A stretch of DNA of 64,000 nt from Hydractinia symbiolongicarpus (GCF_029227915.1 NC_079885.1:1798001-1862000), one strand, 5' to 3'; shown: positions 23,121 to 37,813, counted from the first letter of the stretch. Notes: generated by a model from the letters alone, not told the origin. Translations and numbers: made by a program.

Positions 23121-25789
23121 TTTGACTATACGGGCCAAGCCCCGGATTTACGGGAAAACGCGAGATTTCGTTTGCCGGCGATTAAACCTCTTTCATTAAG
23201 CGTCTCATCAAAAATGAAAACATTTTTGAAAACTACAAGTCTCATGCGTTTTAGTGGTGAAAAAATAATTTAAAAAATCGTTCGGGAAATGAGTTTACTC
23301 CCTGGGTACTTTCTTTGTATACTTTTGACTATACGGGCCGAGTCCGGGATTTACGGGAAATCGCGGATTTTCGTTTGCCGGCAATTAAACTTCTTTTATT
23401 CAGCGTCCCATCAAATATGAAAATATTTTTGAAAACTACAAGTCTCATGCGTTTAGTGGTAAAAAAATAATATAAAAAATCGTTCGGGAAATGAGTTTAC
23501 TCCCTGGGTACTTTCTTTGTATACTTTCGACTATAGGGGCCAAGCCCGGGATTTACGGGAAATCGTGGGTTTTCGTTTGCCGGCGATTAAACTTCTCTTA
23601 TTCAGCGTCTCATCAAAAATAAAAACATTTTTAAAAACTACAAGTCTTATGCGTTTTAGTGGTGAAAAAATAATTTAAAAAATCGTTCTGGAAATGAGTT
23701 TACTCCCTGGGTATTTTCTTTGTATAGTTTTGACTATACGGGCCGAGTCCGGGGTTTAGGGAAATCGCAGGTTTTCGTTTGCCGGCGATTAAACTGCTTT
23801 TATTCAGCGTCTCATCAAAAATGAAAACATTTTTGAAAACTACAAGTCTCATGCGTTGTAGTGGTGAAAAAGTAATTTAAAAAATCGTTCCGGAAATGAG
23901 TTTACTCCCTGGGTACTTTCTTTGTATACTTTTGACTATACGGGCCAAGCCCGGGATTTCCGGGAAATCGCGGGTTTTCGTTTGCCGGCGATTAAACTTC
24001 TTTTATTCAGCGTCTCATCAAAAATGAAAACATTTTTAAAAACTACAAGTCTTATGCGTTTTAGTGGTGAAAAAATAATTTAAAAAATCGTTCTGGAAAT
24101 GAGTTTACTCCCTGGGTACTTTCTTTGTATACTTTTGACTATACGGGCCGAGTCCGGGGTTTAGGGAAATCGCAGGTTTTCGTTTGCCGGCGATTAAACT
24201 GCTTTTATTCAGCGTCTCATCAAAAATGAAAACATTTTTGAAAACTACAAGTCTCATGCGTTGTAGTGGTGAAAAAGTAATTTAAAAAATCGTTCGGGAA
24301 ATGAGTTTACTCCCTGGGTACTTTCTTTGTATACTTTTGACTATACGGGCCGAGTCCGGGATTTACGGCCAATCGCGGATTTTCGTTTGCCGGCAATTAA
24401 ACTTCTTTTATTCAGCGTCCCATCAAATGTGAAAATAATTTTGAAAACTACAAGTCTCATGCGTTTAGTGGTAAAAAAATAATATAAAAAATCGTTCGGG
24501 AAATGAGTTTACTCCCTGGGTACTTTCTTTGTATACTTTCGACTATACGGGCCAAGCCCCGGATTTACGGGAAAATGCGAGATTTCGTTTGCCGGCGATT
24601 AAACCTCTTTCATTAAGCGTCTCATCAAAAATGAAAACATTTTTGAAAACTACAAGTCTCATGCGTTTTAGTGGTGGACAAATAATTTAAAAATCGTTCG
24701 GGAAATGAGTTTACTCCCTGGGTACTTTCTTTGTATACTTTTGACTATACGGGCCGAGTCCGGGATTTACGGGAAATCGCGGATTTTCGTTTGCCGGCAA
24801 TTAAACTTCTTTTATTCAGCGTCCCATCAAATATGAAAATATTTTTGAAAACTACAAGTCTCATGCGTTTAGTGGTAAAAAAATAATATAAAAAATCGTT
24901 CGGGAAATGAGTTTACTCCCTGGGTACTTTCTTTGTATACTTTCGACTATAGGGGCCAAGCCCGGGATTTACGGGAAATCGTGGGTTTTCGTTTGCCGGC
25001 GATTAAACTTCTCTTATTCAGCGTCTCATCAAAAATGAAAACATTTTTAAAAACTACAAGTCTTATGCGTTTTAGTGGTGAAAAAATAATTTAAAAAATC
25101 GTTCTGGAAATGAGTTTACTCCCTGGGTACTTTCTTTGTATAGTTTTGACTATACGAGCCGAGTCCGGGGTTTAGGGAAATCGCAGGTTTTCGTTTGCCG
25201 GCGATTAAACTGCTTTTATTCAGCGTCTCATCAAAAATGAAAACATTTTTGAAAACTACAAGTCTCATGCGTTGTAGTGGTGAAAAAGTAATTTAAAAAA
25301 TCGTTCGGGAAATGAGTTTACTCCCTGGGTACTTTCTTTGTATACTTTTGACTATACGGGCCGAGTCCGGGATTTACGGGAAATCGCGGATTTTCGTTTG
25401 CCGGCGATTAAACTTCTTTTATTCAGCGTCCCATCAAATATGAAAATATTTTTGAAAACTACAAATCTTATGCGTTTAGTGGTAAAAAAATAATATAAAA
25501 AATCGTTCGGGAAATGAGTTTACTCCCTGGGTACTTTCTTTGTATACTTTTGACTATACGGGCCAAGCCCGGGATTTACGGGAAATCGCGGGTTTTCGTT
25601 TGCCGGATTTTAAACTTCTCTTATTCAGCGTCTCATCAAAAATGAAAACATTTTTAAAAACTACAAGTCTTATGCGTTTTAGTGGTGAAAAAATAATTTA
25701 AAAAATCGTTCTGGAAATGAGTTTACTCCCTGGGTACTTTCTTTGTATACTTTTGACTATACGGGCCGAGGCCGGGATTTAGGGAAGTC
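23121..25789 (+). repeat. Scrambled descendants of the 608-bp trimer
   Basis: The CTATAGGGGCC monomer recurs near 23523 and 24939, that is 1012 and then 1416 bp apart, with different partners inserted between copies. GTATAGTTTTGACTATAC variants occur at 23725 and 25140. A shortened TTTAAAAATCG follows GTGGTGGACAAATAAT near 24675, an unusual change in the A-run. All sequence is satellite. Confidence 0.83.
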
Positions 25790-26600
25790 GCAGGTTTTCG
25801 TTTGCCGGCGATTAAACTGCTTTTATTCAGCGTCTCATCAAAAATAAAAACATTTTTGAAAACTACAAGTCTCATGCGTTTTAGTGGTGAAAAAGTAATT
25901 TAAAAAATCGTTCCGGAAATGAGTTTACTCCCTGGGTACTTTCTTTGTATACTTTTGACTATACGGGCCAAGCCCGGGATTTGCGGGAAATCGCGGGTTT
26001 TCGTTTGCCGGCGATTAAACTTCTTTTATTCAGCGTCTCATCAAAAATGAAAACATTTTTAAAAACTACAAGTCTTATGCGTTTTAGTGGTGAAAAAATA
26101 ATTTAAAAAATCGTACTGAAAATGAGTTTACTCCCTGGGTACTTTCTTTGTATACTTTTGACTATACGGGCCGAGTCCGGGATTTCAGGAAATCGCAGGT
26201 TTTCGTTTGCCGGCGATTAAACTGCTTTTATTCAGCGTCTCATCAAAAATAAAAACATTTTTGAAAACTACAAGTCTCATGCGTTTTAGTGGTGAAAAAG
26301 TAATTTAAAAAATCGTTCCGGAAATGAGTTTACTCCCTGGGTACTTTCTTTGTATACTTTTGACTATACGGGCCAAGCCCGGGATTTGCGGGAAATCGCG
26401 GGTTTTCGTTTGCCGGCGATTAAACTTCTTTTATTCAGCGTCTCATCAAAAATGAAAACATTTTTAAAAACTACAAGACTTATGCGTTTTAGTGGTGAAA
26501 AAATAATTTAAAAAATCGTACTGAAAATGAGTTTACTCCCTGGGTACTTTCTTTGTATACTTTTGACTATACGGGCCGAGTCCGGGATTTCAGGAAATCG
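25790..26600 (+). repeat. 405-bp dimer HOR, two copies
   Basis: The pair with CATCAAAAATAAAAAC (25841 region) recurs at 26246, offset 405. Each has TTCCGGAAATGAG and GGATTTGCGGG in the first member and TCGTACTGAAAATGAG near the second. Copies appear almost identical. Confidence 0.85.
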
Positions 26601-27114
26601 CAGGTTTTCGTTTGCCGGCGATTAAACCTCTTTCATTAAGCGTCTCATCAAAAATGAAAACATTTTTGAAAACTACAAGTCTCATGCGTTTTAGTGGTGA
26701 AAAAATAATTTAAAAAATCGTTCGGGAAATGAGTTTACTCCCTGGGTACTTTCTTTGTATACTTTTGACTATACGGGCCGAGTCCGGGATTTACGGGAAA
26801 TCGCGGATTTTCGTTTGCCGGCGATTAAAATTCTTTTATTCAGCGTCCCATCAAATATGAAAATATTTTTGAAAACTACAAATCTTATGCGTTTAGTGGT
26901 AAAAAAATAATATAAAAAATCGTTCGGGAAATGAGTTTACTCCCTGGGTACTTTCTTTGTATACTTTTGACTATACGGGCCAAGCCCGGGATTTACGGGA
27001 AATCGGGGGTTTTCGTTTGCCGGATTTTAAACTTCTCTTATTCAGCGTCTCATCAAAAATGAAAACATTTTTAAAAACTACAAGTCTTATGCGTTTTAGT
27101 GGTGAAAAAATAAT
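26601..27114 (+). repeat. C, B and A monomers between HORs
   Basis: About 2.5 monomers: a C-type start at 26629, then a B-type unit with GATTAAAATTC, then an A-type unit with GCCGGATTTTAAAC. The same order occurs inside the following 1415-bp HOR, so this is its probable source. Confidence 0.8.
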
Positions 27115-28529
27115 TTAAAAAATCGTTCTGGAAATGAGTTTACTCCCTGGGTACTTTCTTTGTATACTTTTGACTATACGGGCCGAGGCCGGGATTTAGG
27201 GAAATCGCAGGTTTTGGTTTGAAGGCGATTAAACTGCTTTTATTCAGCGTCTCATCAAAAATGAAAACATTTTTGAAAACTACAAATCCCATGCGTTTTA
27301 GTGGTGAAAAAGTAATTTAAAAAATCGTTCGGCAAATGAGTTTAGTCCCTGGGTACGTTCTTTGTATACTTTTAACTATACGGGCCAAGCCCGGGATTTG
27401 CGGGAAATAGCGGGTTTTCGTTTGCCGGCGATTAAACTTCTTTTATTCAGCGTCTCATCAAAAATGAAAACATTTTTAAAAACTACAAGTCGTATGCGTT
27501 TTAGTGTGAAAAAATAATTTAAAAAATCGTTCTGGAAATGAGTTTACTCCCTGGGTACTTTCTTTGTATACTTTTGACTAAACGGGCCGAGTCCGGGATT
27601 TAGGGAAATCGCAGGTTTTCGTTTGCCGGCGATTAAACTGCTTTTATTCAGCGTCTCATCAAAAATGAAAACATTTTTGAAAAATACAACTCTCATGCGT
27701 TTTAGTGGTGAAAAAAAAATTTAAAAAATCGTTCCGGAAATGAGTTTACTCCCTGGGTACTTTCTTTGTATACTTTTGACTATACGGGCCGAGTCCGGGA
27801 TTTACGGGAAATCGCGGATTTTCGTTTGCCGGCGATTAAAATTCTTTTATTCAGCGTCCCATCAAATATGAAAATATTTTTGAAAACTACAAATCTTATG
27901 CGTTTAGTGGTAAAAAATAATATAAAAAATCGTTCGGGAAATGAGTTTACTCCCTGGGAACTTTCTTTGTATACTTTTGACTATACGGGCCAAGCCCGGG
28001 ATTTACGGGAAATCGCGGGTTTTCGTTTGCCGGATTTTAAACTTCTCTTATTCAGCGTCTCATCAAAAATGAAAACATTTTTAAAAACTACAAGTCTTAT
28101 GCGTTTTAGTGGTGAAAAAATAATTTAAAAAATCGTTCTGGAAATGAGTTTACTCCCTGGGTACTTTCTTTGTATACTTTTGACTATACGGGCCGAGGCC
28201 GGGATTTAGGGAAATGGCAGGTTTTGGTTTGAAGGCGATTAAACTGCTTTTATTCAGCGTCTCATCAAAAATGAAAACATTTTTGAAAACTACAAGTCCC
28301 ATGCGTTTTAGTGGTGAAAAAGTAATTTAAAAAATCGTTCGGGAAATGAGTTTACTCCCTGGGTACGTTCTTTGTATACTTTTGACTATACGGGCCAAGC
28401 CCGGGATTTGCGGGAAATCGCGGGTTTTCGTTTGCCGGCGATTAAACTTCTTTTATTCAGCGTCTCATCAAAAATGAAAACATTTTTAAAAACTACAAGT
28501 CTTATGCGTTTTAGTGGTGAAAAAATAAT
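27115..28529 (+). repeat. 1415-bp (7-monomer) HOR, copy 1
   Basis: Markers are GGTTTGAAGGCG (loss of the GCCGGC palindrome), ACAAATCCCATGCG, TTCGGCAAATGAG, TTTAACTATACGG, AAGTCGTATGCG followed by TTTTAGTGTGAAAAA, GAAAAATACAACTC, and a unit with CTGGGAACTTTC. All recur 1415 bp later. Confidence 0.9.
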
Positions 28530-29985
28530 TTAAAAAATCGTTCTGGAAATGAGTTTACTCCCTGGGTACTTTCTTTGTATACTTTTGACTATACGGGCCG
28601 AGGCCGGGATTTAGGGAAATCGCAGGTTTTGGTTTGAAGGCGATTAAACTGCTTTTATTCAGCGTCTCATCAAAAATGAAAACATTTTTGAAAACTACAA
28701 ATCCCATGCGTTTTAGTGGTGAAAAAGTAATTTAAAAAATCGTTCGGCAAATGAGTTTAGTCCCTGGGTACGTTCTTTGTATACTTTTAACTATACGGGC
28801 CAAGCCCGGGATTTGCGGGAAATAGCGGGTTTTCGTTTGCCGGCGATTAAACTTCTTTTATTCAGCGTCTCATCAAAAATGAAAACATTTTTAAAAACTA
28901 CAAGTCGTATGCGTTTTAGTGTGAAAAAATAATTTAAAAAATCGTTCTGGAAATGAGTTTACTCCCTGGGTACTTTCTTTGTATACTTTTGACTAAACGG
29001 GCCGAGTCCGGGATTTAGGGAAATCGCAGGTTTTCGTTTGCCGGCGATTAAACTGCTTTTATTCAGCGTCTCATCAAAAATGAAAACATTTTTGAAAAAT
29101 ACAACTCTCATGCGTTTTAGTGGTGAAAAAAAAATTTAAAAAATCGTTCCGGAAATGAGTTTACTCCCTGGGTACTTTCTTTGTATACTTTTGACTATAC
29201 GGGCCGAGTCCGGGATTTACGGGAAATCGCGGATTTTCGTTTGCCGGCGATTAAAATTCTTTTATTCAGCGTCCCATCAAATATGAAAATATTTTTGAAA
29301 ACTACAAATCTTATGCGTTTAGTGGTAAAAAATAATATAAAAAATCGTTCGGGAAATGAGTTTACTCCCTGGGAACTTTCTTTGTATACTTTTGACTATA
29401 CGGGCCAAGCCCGGGATTTACGGGAAATCGCGGGTTTTCGTTTGCCGGATTTTAAACTTCTCTTATTCAGCGTCTCATCAAAAATGAAAACATTTTTAAA
29501 AACTACAAGTCTTATGCGTTTTAGTGGTGAAAAAATAATTTAAAAAATCGTTCTGGAAATGAGTTTACTCCCTGGGTACTTTCTTTGTATACTTTTGACT
29601 ATACGGGCCGAGGCCGGGATTTAGGGAAATGGCAGGTTTTGGTTTGAAGGCGATTAAACTGCTTTTATTCAGCGTCTCATCAAAAATGAAAACATTTTTG
29701 AAAACTACAAGTCCCATGCGTTTTAGTGGTGAAAAAGTAATTTAAAAAATCGTTCGGGAAATGAGTTTACTCCCTGGGTACGTTCTTTGTATACTTTTGA
29801 CTATACGGGCCAAGCCCGGGATTTGCGGGAAATCGCGGGTTTTCGTTTGCCGGCGATTAAACTTCTTTTATTCAGCGTCTCATCAAAAATGAAAACATTT
29901 TTAAAAACTACAAGTCTTATGCGTTTTAGTGGTGAAAAAATAATTTAAAAAATCGTTCTGGAAATGAGTTTACTCCCTGGGTACT
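28530..29985 (+). repeat. 1415-bp HOR, copy 2
   Basis: This copy reproduces every marker of the first, with almost no differences on manual reading. It ends near 29985, where GTATAGTTTTGACTAAACGG begins a different unit. The high identity implies a recent duplication. Confidence 0.9.
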
Positions 29986-32550
29986 TTCTTTGTATAGTTT
30001 TGACTAAACGGGCCGAGTCCGGGATTTAGGGAAATCGCAGGTTTTTGTTTGCCGGCGATTAAACTGCTTTTATTCAGCGTCTCATCAAAAATGAAAACAT
30101 TTTTGAAAAATACAAGTCTCATGCGTTTTAGTGGTGAAAAAAAAATTTAAAAAATCGTTCGGGAAATGAGTTTACTCCCTGGGTACTTTCTTTGTATACA
30201 TTCGACTATACGGGCCAAGCCCCAGATTTACGGGAAAACGCAAGATTTCGTTTGCCGGCGATTAAACCTCTTTCATTAAGCGTCTCATCAAAAATGAAAA
30301 CATTTTTGAAAACTACAAGTCTCATGCGTTTTAGTGGTGAAAAAATAATTTAAAAAATCGTTCGGGAAATGAGTTTACTCCCTGGGTACTTTCTTTGTAT
30401 ACTTTTGACTATACGGGCCGAGTCCGGGATTTACGGGAAATCGCGGGTTTTCGTTTGCCGGCGATTAAACTTCTTTTATTCAGCGTCTCATCAAAAATGA
30501 AAACATTTTTAAAAACTACAAGTCTTATGCGTTTTAGTGGTGAAAAAATAATTTAAAAAATCGTTCTGGAAATGAGTTTACTCCGTGGGTACTTTCTTTG
30601 TATAGTTTTGACTAAACGGGCCGAGTCCGGGATTTAGGGAAATCGCAGGTTTTTGTTTGCCGGCGATTAAACTGCTTTTATTCAGCGTCTCATCAAAAAT
30701 GAAAACATTTTTGAAAAATACAAGTCTCATGCGTTTTAGTGGTGAAAAAAAAATTTAAAAAATCGTTCGGGAAATGAGTTTACTCCCTGGGTACTTTCTT
30801 TGCATACATTCGACTATACGGGCCAAGCCCCAGATTTACGGGAAAACGCGAGATTTCGTTTGCCGGCGATTAAACCTCTTTCATTAAGCGTCTCATCAAA
30901 AATGAAAACATTTTTGAAAACTACAAGTCTCATGCGTTTTAGTGGTGAAAAAATAATTTAAAAAATCGTTCGGGAAATGAGTTTACTCCCTGGGTACTTT
31001 CTTTGTATACTTTTGACTATACGGGCCGAGTCCGGGATTTACGGGAAATCGCGGATTTTCGTTTGCCGGCAATTAAACTTCTTTTATTCAGCGTCCCATC
31101 AAATATGAAAATATTTTTGAAAACTACAAGTCTCATGCGTTTAGTGGTAAAAAAATAATATAAAGAATCGTTCGGGAAATGAGTTTACTCCCTGGGTACT
31201 TTCTTTGTATACTTTCGACTATACGGGCCAAGCCCCGGATTTACGGGAAAACGCGAGATTTCGTTTGCCGGCGATTAAACCTCTTTCATTAAGCGTCTCA
31301 TCAAAAATGAAAACATTTTTGAAAACTACAAGTCTCATGCGTTTTAGTGGTGAAAAAATAATATAAAAAATCGTTCGGGAAATGAGTTTACTCCCTGGGT
31401 ACTTTCTTTGTATACTTTTGACTATACGGGCCGAGTCCGGGATTTACGGGAAATCGCGGATTTTCGTTTGCCGGCAATTAAACTTCTTTTATTCAGCGTC
31501 CCATCAAATATGAAAATATTTTTGAAAACTACAAATCTCATGCGTTTAGTGGTAAAAAAATAATATAAAAAATCGTTCGGGAAATGAGTTTACTCCCTGG
31601 GTACTTTCTTTGTATACTTTCGACTATACGGGCCAAGCCCTGGATTTACGGGAAATCGCGGGTTTTCGTTTGCCGGCGATTAAACTTCTCTTATTCAGCG
31701 TCTCATCAAAAATGAAAACATTTTTAAAAACTACAAGTCTTATGCGTTTTAGTGGTGAAAAAATAATTTAAAAAATCGTTCTGGAAATGAGTTTACTCCC
31801 TGGATACTTTCTTTGTATACTTTTGACTATACGGGCCGAGTCCGGGATTTAGGGAAATCGCAAGTTTTCGTTTGCCGGCGATTAAACTGCTTTTATTCAG
31901 CGTCTCATCAAAAATGAAAACATTTTTAAAAACTACAAGTCTTATGCGTTTTAGTGGTGAAAAAATAATTTAAAAAATCGTTCTGGAAATGAGTTTACTC
32001 CCTGGGTACTTTCTTTGTATACTTTTGACTATACGGGCCGAGTCCGGGATTTACGGGAAATCGCAGGTTCTCGTTTGCCGGCGATTAAACTGCTTTTATT
32101 CAGCGTCTCATCAAAAATGAAAACATTCTTGAAAACTACAAGTCTCATGCGTTTTAGTGGTGAAATAATAATTTAAAAACTCGTTTGGGAAATGAGTTTT
32201 CTCCCTGGGTACTTTCTTTGTATACTTTTGACTATACGGGCCGAGTCCAGGATTTACGGGAAATCGCAGGTTTTAGTTTGCCGGCGATTAAACTTCTTTT
32301 ATTCAGCGTCTCATCAAAAATGAAAACATTTTTAAAAACTACAAGTCTCATGCGTTTTAGTGGTGAAAAAGTAATTTAAAAAATCGTTCGGGAAATGAGT
32401 TTACTCCCTGGGTACTTTCTTTGTATACTTTTGACTATACGGGCCAAGCCGGGATTTACGGGAAATCGCTGGTTTTCGTTTGCCGGCGATTAAACTTCTT
32501 TTATTCAGCGTCTCATCAAAAATGAAAACATTTTTAAAAACTACAAGTCT
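29986..32550 (+). repeat. 608-bp trimer pair followed by mixed A/B/C monomers
   Basis: GTATAGTTTTGACTAAACGG occurs near 29993 and 30601, a 608-bp trimer step, and both are followed by GCCCCAGATTTACGGG C-type units. The remainder alternates B-type units (31098, 31508) with A and C types. Near 32160-32380 are units with GTGAAATAATAATTT and GAGTTTTCTCCC, which reappear at 37843. Confidence 0.83.
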
Positions 32551-34975
32551 CATGCGTTTTAGTGGTGAAAAAAAAATTTAAAAAATCGTTCGGGAAATGA
32601 GTTTAACCCCTGGGTACTTTCTTTGTATGCTTTTTACTATACGGGCCGAGTCCGGGATTTACGGGAAATCGCGGATTTTCGTTTGCCGGCGAATAAACTT
32701 CTTTTATTCAGCGTCCCATTAAATATGAAAATATTTTTGAAAACTACAAGTCTCATGCGTTTAGTGGTAAAAAAATAATATAAAAAATCGTTCGGGAAAT
32801 GAGTTTACTCCCTGGGTACTTTCTTTGTATACTTTTGACTATACGGGCCGAGTCCGGGATTTACGGGAAATCGCGGATTTTCGTTTGCCGGCGAATAAAC
32901 TTCTTTTATTCAGCGTCCCATCAAATATGAAAATATTTTTGAAAACTACAAGTCTCATGCGTTTTAGTGGTGAAAAAGTAATTTAAAAAATCGTTCGGGA
33001 AATGAGTTTACTCCCTGGGTACTTTCTTTGTATACTTTTGACTATACGGGCCAAGCCGGGATTTACGGGAAATCGCGGGTTTTCGTTTGCCGGCGATTAA
33101 ACTTCTTTTATTCAGCGTCTCATCAAAAATGAAAACATTTTTAAAAACTACAAGTCTCATGCGTTTTAGTGGTGAAAAAAAAATTTAAAAAATCGTTCGG
33201 GAAATGAGTTTAACCCCTGGGTACTTTCTTTGTATGCTTTTTACTATACGGGCCGAGTCCGGGATTTACGGGAAATCGCGGATTTTCGTTTGCCGGCGAA
33301 TAAACTTCTTTTATTCAGCGTCCCATCAAATATGAAAATATTTTTGAAAACTACAAGTCTCATGCGTTTAGTGGTAAAAAAATAATATAAAAAATCGTTC
33401 GGGAAATGAGTTTACTCCCTGGGTACTTTCTTTGTATACTTTTGACTATACGGGCCGAGTCCGGGATTTACGGGAAGTCGCAGGTTTTCGTTTGCCGGCG
33501 ATTAAACCTCTTTCATTAAGCGTCTCATCAAAAATTAAAACATTTTTGAAAACTACAAGTCTCATGCGTTTTAGTGGTGAAAAAGTAATTTAAAAAATCG
33601 TTCGGGAAATGAGTTTACTCCCTGGGTACTTTCTTTGTATACTTTTGACTATACGGGCCGAGTTTACGGGAAATCGCAGGTTTTCGTTTGCCGGCGATTA
33701 AACTGCCTTTATTCAGCGTCTCATCAAAAATGAAAACATTCTTGAAAACTACAAGTCTCATGCGTTTTAGTGGTGAAATAATAATTTAAAAAATCGTTTG
33801 GGAAATGAGTTTACTCCCTGGGTACTTTCTTTGTATACTTTTGACTATACGGGCCGAGTCCAGGATTTACGGGAAATCGCAGGTTTTCGTTTGCCGGCGA
33901 TTAAACTTCTTTTATTCAGCGTCTCATCAAAAATGAAAACATTTTTAAAAACTACAAGTCTCATGCGTTTTAGTGGTGAAAAAGTAATTTAAAAAATCGT
34001 TCGGGAAATGAGTTTACTCCCTGGGTACTTTCTTTGTATACTTTTGACTATACGGGCCAAGCCGGGATTTACGGGAAATCGCGGGTTTTCGTTTGCCGGC
34101 GATTAAACTTCTTTTATTCAGCGTCTCATCAAAAATGAAAACATTTTTAAAAACTACAAGTCTCATGCGTTTTAGTGGTGAAAAAAAAAATTAAAAAATC
34201 GTTTGGGAAATGAGTTTACTCCCTCGGTACTTTCTTTGTATATATTCGCCTATACGGGCCAAGCCCCTGATTTACGGGAAAACGCGGGATTTCGTTTGCC
34301 GGCGATTAAACCTCTTTCATTAAGCGTCTCATCAAAAATGAAAACATTTTTGAAAACTACAAGTCTCATGCGTTTTAGTGGTGAAATAATAATTTATAAA
34401 ATCGTTTGGGAAATGAGTTTACTCCCTGGGTACTTTCTTTGTATACTTTTGACTATACGGGCCGAGTCCAGGATTTAGGGAAATCGCAGGTTTTCGTTTG
34501 CCGGCGATTAAACTGCTTTTATTCAGCGTCTCATCAAAAATGAAAACATTCTTGAAAACTACAAGCCTCATGCGTTTTAGTGATGAAATAATAATTTAAA
34601 AAATCGTTTGGGAAATGAGTTTACTCCCTGGGTACTTTCTTTGTATACTTTTGACTATACGGGCCGAGTCCAGGATTTACGGAAAATCGCAGGTTTTCGT
34701 TTGCCGGCGATTAAACTTCTTTTATTCAGCGTCTCATCAAAAATGAAAACATTTTTAAAAACTACAAGTCTTATGCGTTTTAGTGGTGAAAAAATAATTT
34801 AAAAAATCGTTCTGGAAATGAGTTTACTCCCTGGGTACTTTCTTTGTATACTTTTGACTATACGGGCCGAGTCCGGGATTTACGGGAAATCGCAGGTTCT
34901 CGTTTGCCGGCGATTAAACTGCTTTTATTCAGCGTCTCATCAAAAATGAAAACATTCTTGAAAACTACAAGTCTC
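32551..34975 (+). repeat. 2424-bp (12-monomer) HOR, copy 1
   Basis: The unit matches the block starting near 34976 at an offset of 2424. It contains a nested 608-bp trimer duplication: the GTTTAACCCCTGGG monomer occurs at 32601 and 33209. A diagnostic 7-bp deletion turns GAGTCCGGGATTTACGGG into GAGTTTACGGG at 33660. The right half alternates every 405 bp (33798, 34203, 34608). Confidence 0.88.
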
Positions 34976-37813
34976 ATGCGTTTTAGTGGTGAAAAAAAAA
35001 TTTAAAAAATCGTTCGGGAAATGAGTTTAACCTCTGGGTACTTTCTTTGTATGCTTTTTACTATACGGGCCGAGTCCGGGATTTACGGGAAATCGCGGAT
35101 TTTCGTTTGCCGGCGAATAAACTTCTTTTATTCAGCGTCCCATTAAATATGAAAATATTTTTGAAAACTACAAGTCTAATGCGTTTAGTGGTAAAAAAAT
35201 AATATAAAAAATCGTTCGGGAAATGAGTTTACTCCCTGGGTACTTTCTTTGTATACTTTTGACTATACGGGCCGAGTCCGGGATTTACGGGAAATCGCGG
35301 ATTTTCGTTTGCCGGCGAATAAACTTCTTTTATTCAGCGTCCCATCAAATATGAAAATATTTTTGAAAACTACAAGTCTCATGCGTTTTAGTGGTGAAAA
35401 AGTAATTTAAAAAATCGTTCGGGAAATGAGTTTACTCCCTGGGTACTTTCTTTGTATACTTTTGACTATACGGGCCAAGCCGGGATTTACGGGAAATCGC
35501 GGGTTTTCGTTTGCCGGCGATTAAACTTCTTTTATTCAGCGTCTCATCAAAAATGAAAACATTTTTAAAAACTACAAGTCTCATGCGTTTTAGTGGTGAA
35601 AAAAAAATTTAAAAAATCGTTCGGGAAATGAGTTTAACCCCTGGGTACTTTCTTTGTATGCTTTTTACTATACGGGCCGAGTCCGGGATTTACGGGAAAT
35701 CGCGGATTTTCGTTTGCCGGCGAATAAACTTCTTTTATTCAGCGTCCCATCAAATATGAAAATATTTTTGAAAACTACAAGTCTCATGCGTTTAGTGGTA
35801 AAAAAATAATATAAAAAATCGTTCGGGAAATGAGTTTACTCCCTGGGTACTTTCTTTGTATACTTTTGACTATACGGGCCGAGTCCGGGATTTACGGGAA
35901 GTCGCAGGTTTTCGTTTGCCGGCGATTAAACCTCTTTCATTAAGCGTCTCATCAAAAATTAAAACATTTTTGAAAACTACAAGTCTCATGCGTTTTAGTG
36001 GTGAAAAAGTAATTTAAAAAATCGTTCGGGAAATGAGTTTACTCCCTGGGTACTTTCTTTGTATACTTTTGACTATACGGGCCGAGTTTACGGGAAATCG
36101 CAGGTTTTCGTTTGCCGGCGATTAAACTGCCTTTATTCAGCGTCTCATCAAAAATGAAAACATTCTTGAAAACTACAAGTCTCATGCGTTTTAGTGGTGA
36201 AATAATAATTTAAAAAATCGTTTGGGAAATGAGTTTACTCCCTGGGTACTTTCTTTGTATACTTTTGACTATACGGGCCGAGTCCAGGATTTACGGGAAA
36301 TCGCAGATTTTCGTTTGCCGGCGATTAAACTTCTTTTATTCAGCGTCTCATCAAAAATGAAAACATTTTTAAAAACTACAAGTCTCATGCGTTTTAGTGG
36401 TGAAAAAGTAATTTAAAAAATCGTTCGGGAAATGAGTTTACTCCCTGGGTACTTTCTTTGTATACTTTTGACTATACGGGCCAAGCCGGGATTTACGGGA
36501 AATCGCGGGTTTTCGTTTGCCGGCGATTAAACTTCTTTTATTCAGCGTCTCATCAAAAATGAAAACATTTTTAAAAACTACAAGTCTCATGCGTTTTAGT
36601 GGTGAAAAAAAAAATTAAAAAATCGTTTGGGAAATGAGTTTACTCCCGCGGTACTTTCTTTGTATACATTCGCCTATACGGGCCAAGCCCCTGATTTACG
36701 GGAAAACGCGGGATTTCGTTTGCCGGCGATTAAACCTCTTTCATTAAGCGTCTCATCAAAAATGAAAACATTTTTGAAAACTACAAGTCTCATGCGTTTT
36801 AGTGGTGAAATAATAATTTATAAAATCGTTTGGGAAATGAGTTTACTCCCTGGGTACTTTCTTTGTATACTTTTGACTATACGGGCCGAGTCCAGGATTT
36901 AGGGAAATCGCAGGTTTTCGTTTGCCGGCGATTAAACTGCTTTTATTCAGCGTCTCATCAAAAATGAAAACATTCTTGAAAACTACAAGCCTCATGCGTT
37001 TTAGTGATGAAATAATAATTTAAAAAATCGTTTGGGAAATGAGTTTACTCCCTGGGTACTTTCTTTGTATACATTCGCCTATACGGGCCAAGCCCCTGAT
37101 TTACGGGAAAACGCGGGATTTCGTTTGCCGGCGATTAAACCTCTTTCATTAAGCGTCTCATCAAAAATGAAAACATTTTTGAAAACTACAAGTCTCATGC
37201 GTTTTAGTGGTGAAATAATAATTTATAAAATCGTTTGGGAAATGAGTTTACTCCCTGGGTACTTTCTTTGTATACTTTTGACTATACGGGCCGAGTCCAG
37301 GATTTAGGGAAATCGCAGGTTTTCGTTTGCCGGCGATTAAACTGCTTTTATTCAGCGTCTCATCAAAAATGAAAACATTCTTGAAAACTACAAGCCTCAT
37401 GCGTTTTAGTGATGAAATAATAATTTAAAAAATCGTTTGGGAAATGAGTTTACTCCCTGGGTACTTTCTTTGTATACTTTTGACTATACGGGCCGAGTCC
37501 AGGATTTACGGAAAATCGCAGGTTTTCGTTTGCCGGCGATTAAACTTCTTTTATTCAGCGTCTCATCAAAAATGAAAACATTTTTAAAAACTACAAGTCT
37601 TATGCGTTTTAGTGGTGAAAAAATAATTTAAAAAATCGTTCTGGAAATGAGTTTACTCCCTGGGTACTTTCTTTGTATACTTTTGACTATACGGGCCGAG
37701 TCCGGGATTTACGGGAAATCGCAGGTTCTCGTTTGCCGGCGATTAAACTGCTTTTATTCAGCGTCTCATCAAAAATGAAAACATTCTTGAAAACTACAAG
37801 TCTCATGCGTTTT
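34976..37813 (+). repeat. 2424-bp HOR, copy 2 with an extra 405-bp dimer
   Basis: Collinear with copy 1 (33798 to 36222 and 34203 to 36627 are both 2424 bp). The dimer starting at 36627 is then duplicated at 37032, so the following pair lies at 37437 instead of 37032. The 7-bp deletion marker is at 36084. TTTAACCTCTGGG at about 35027 is a private change. Confidence 0.88.
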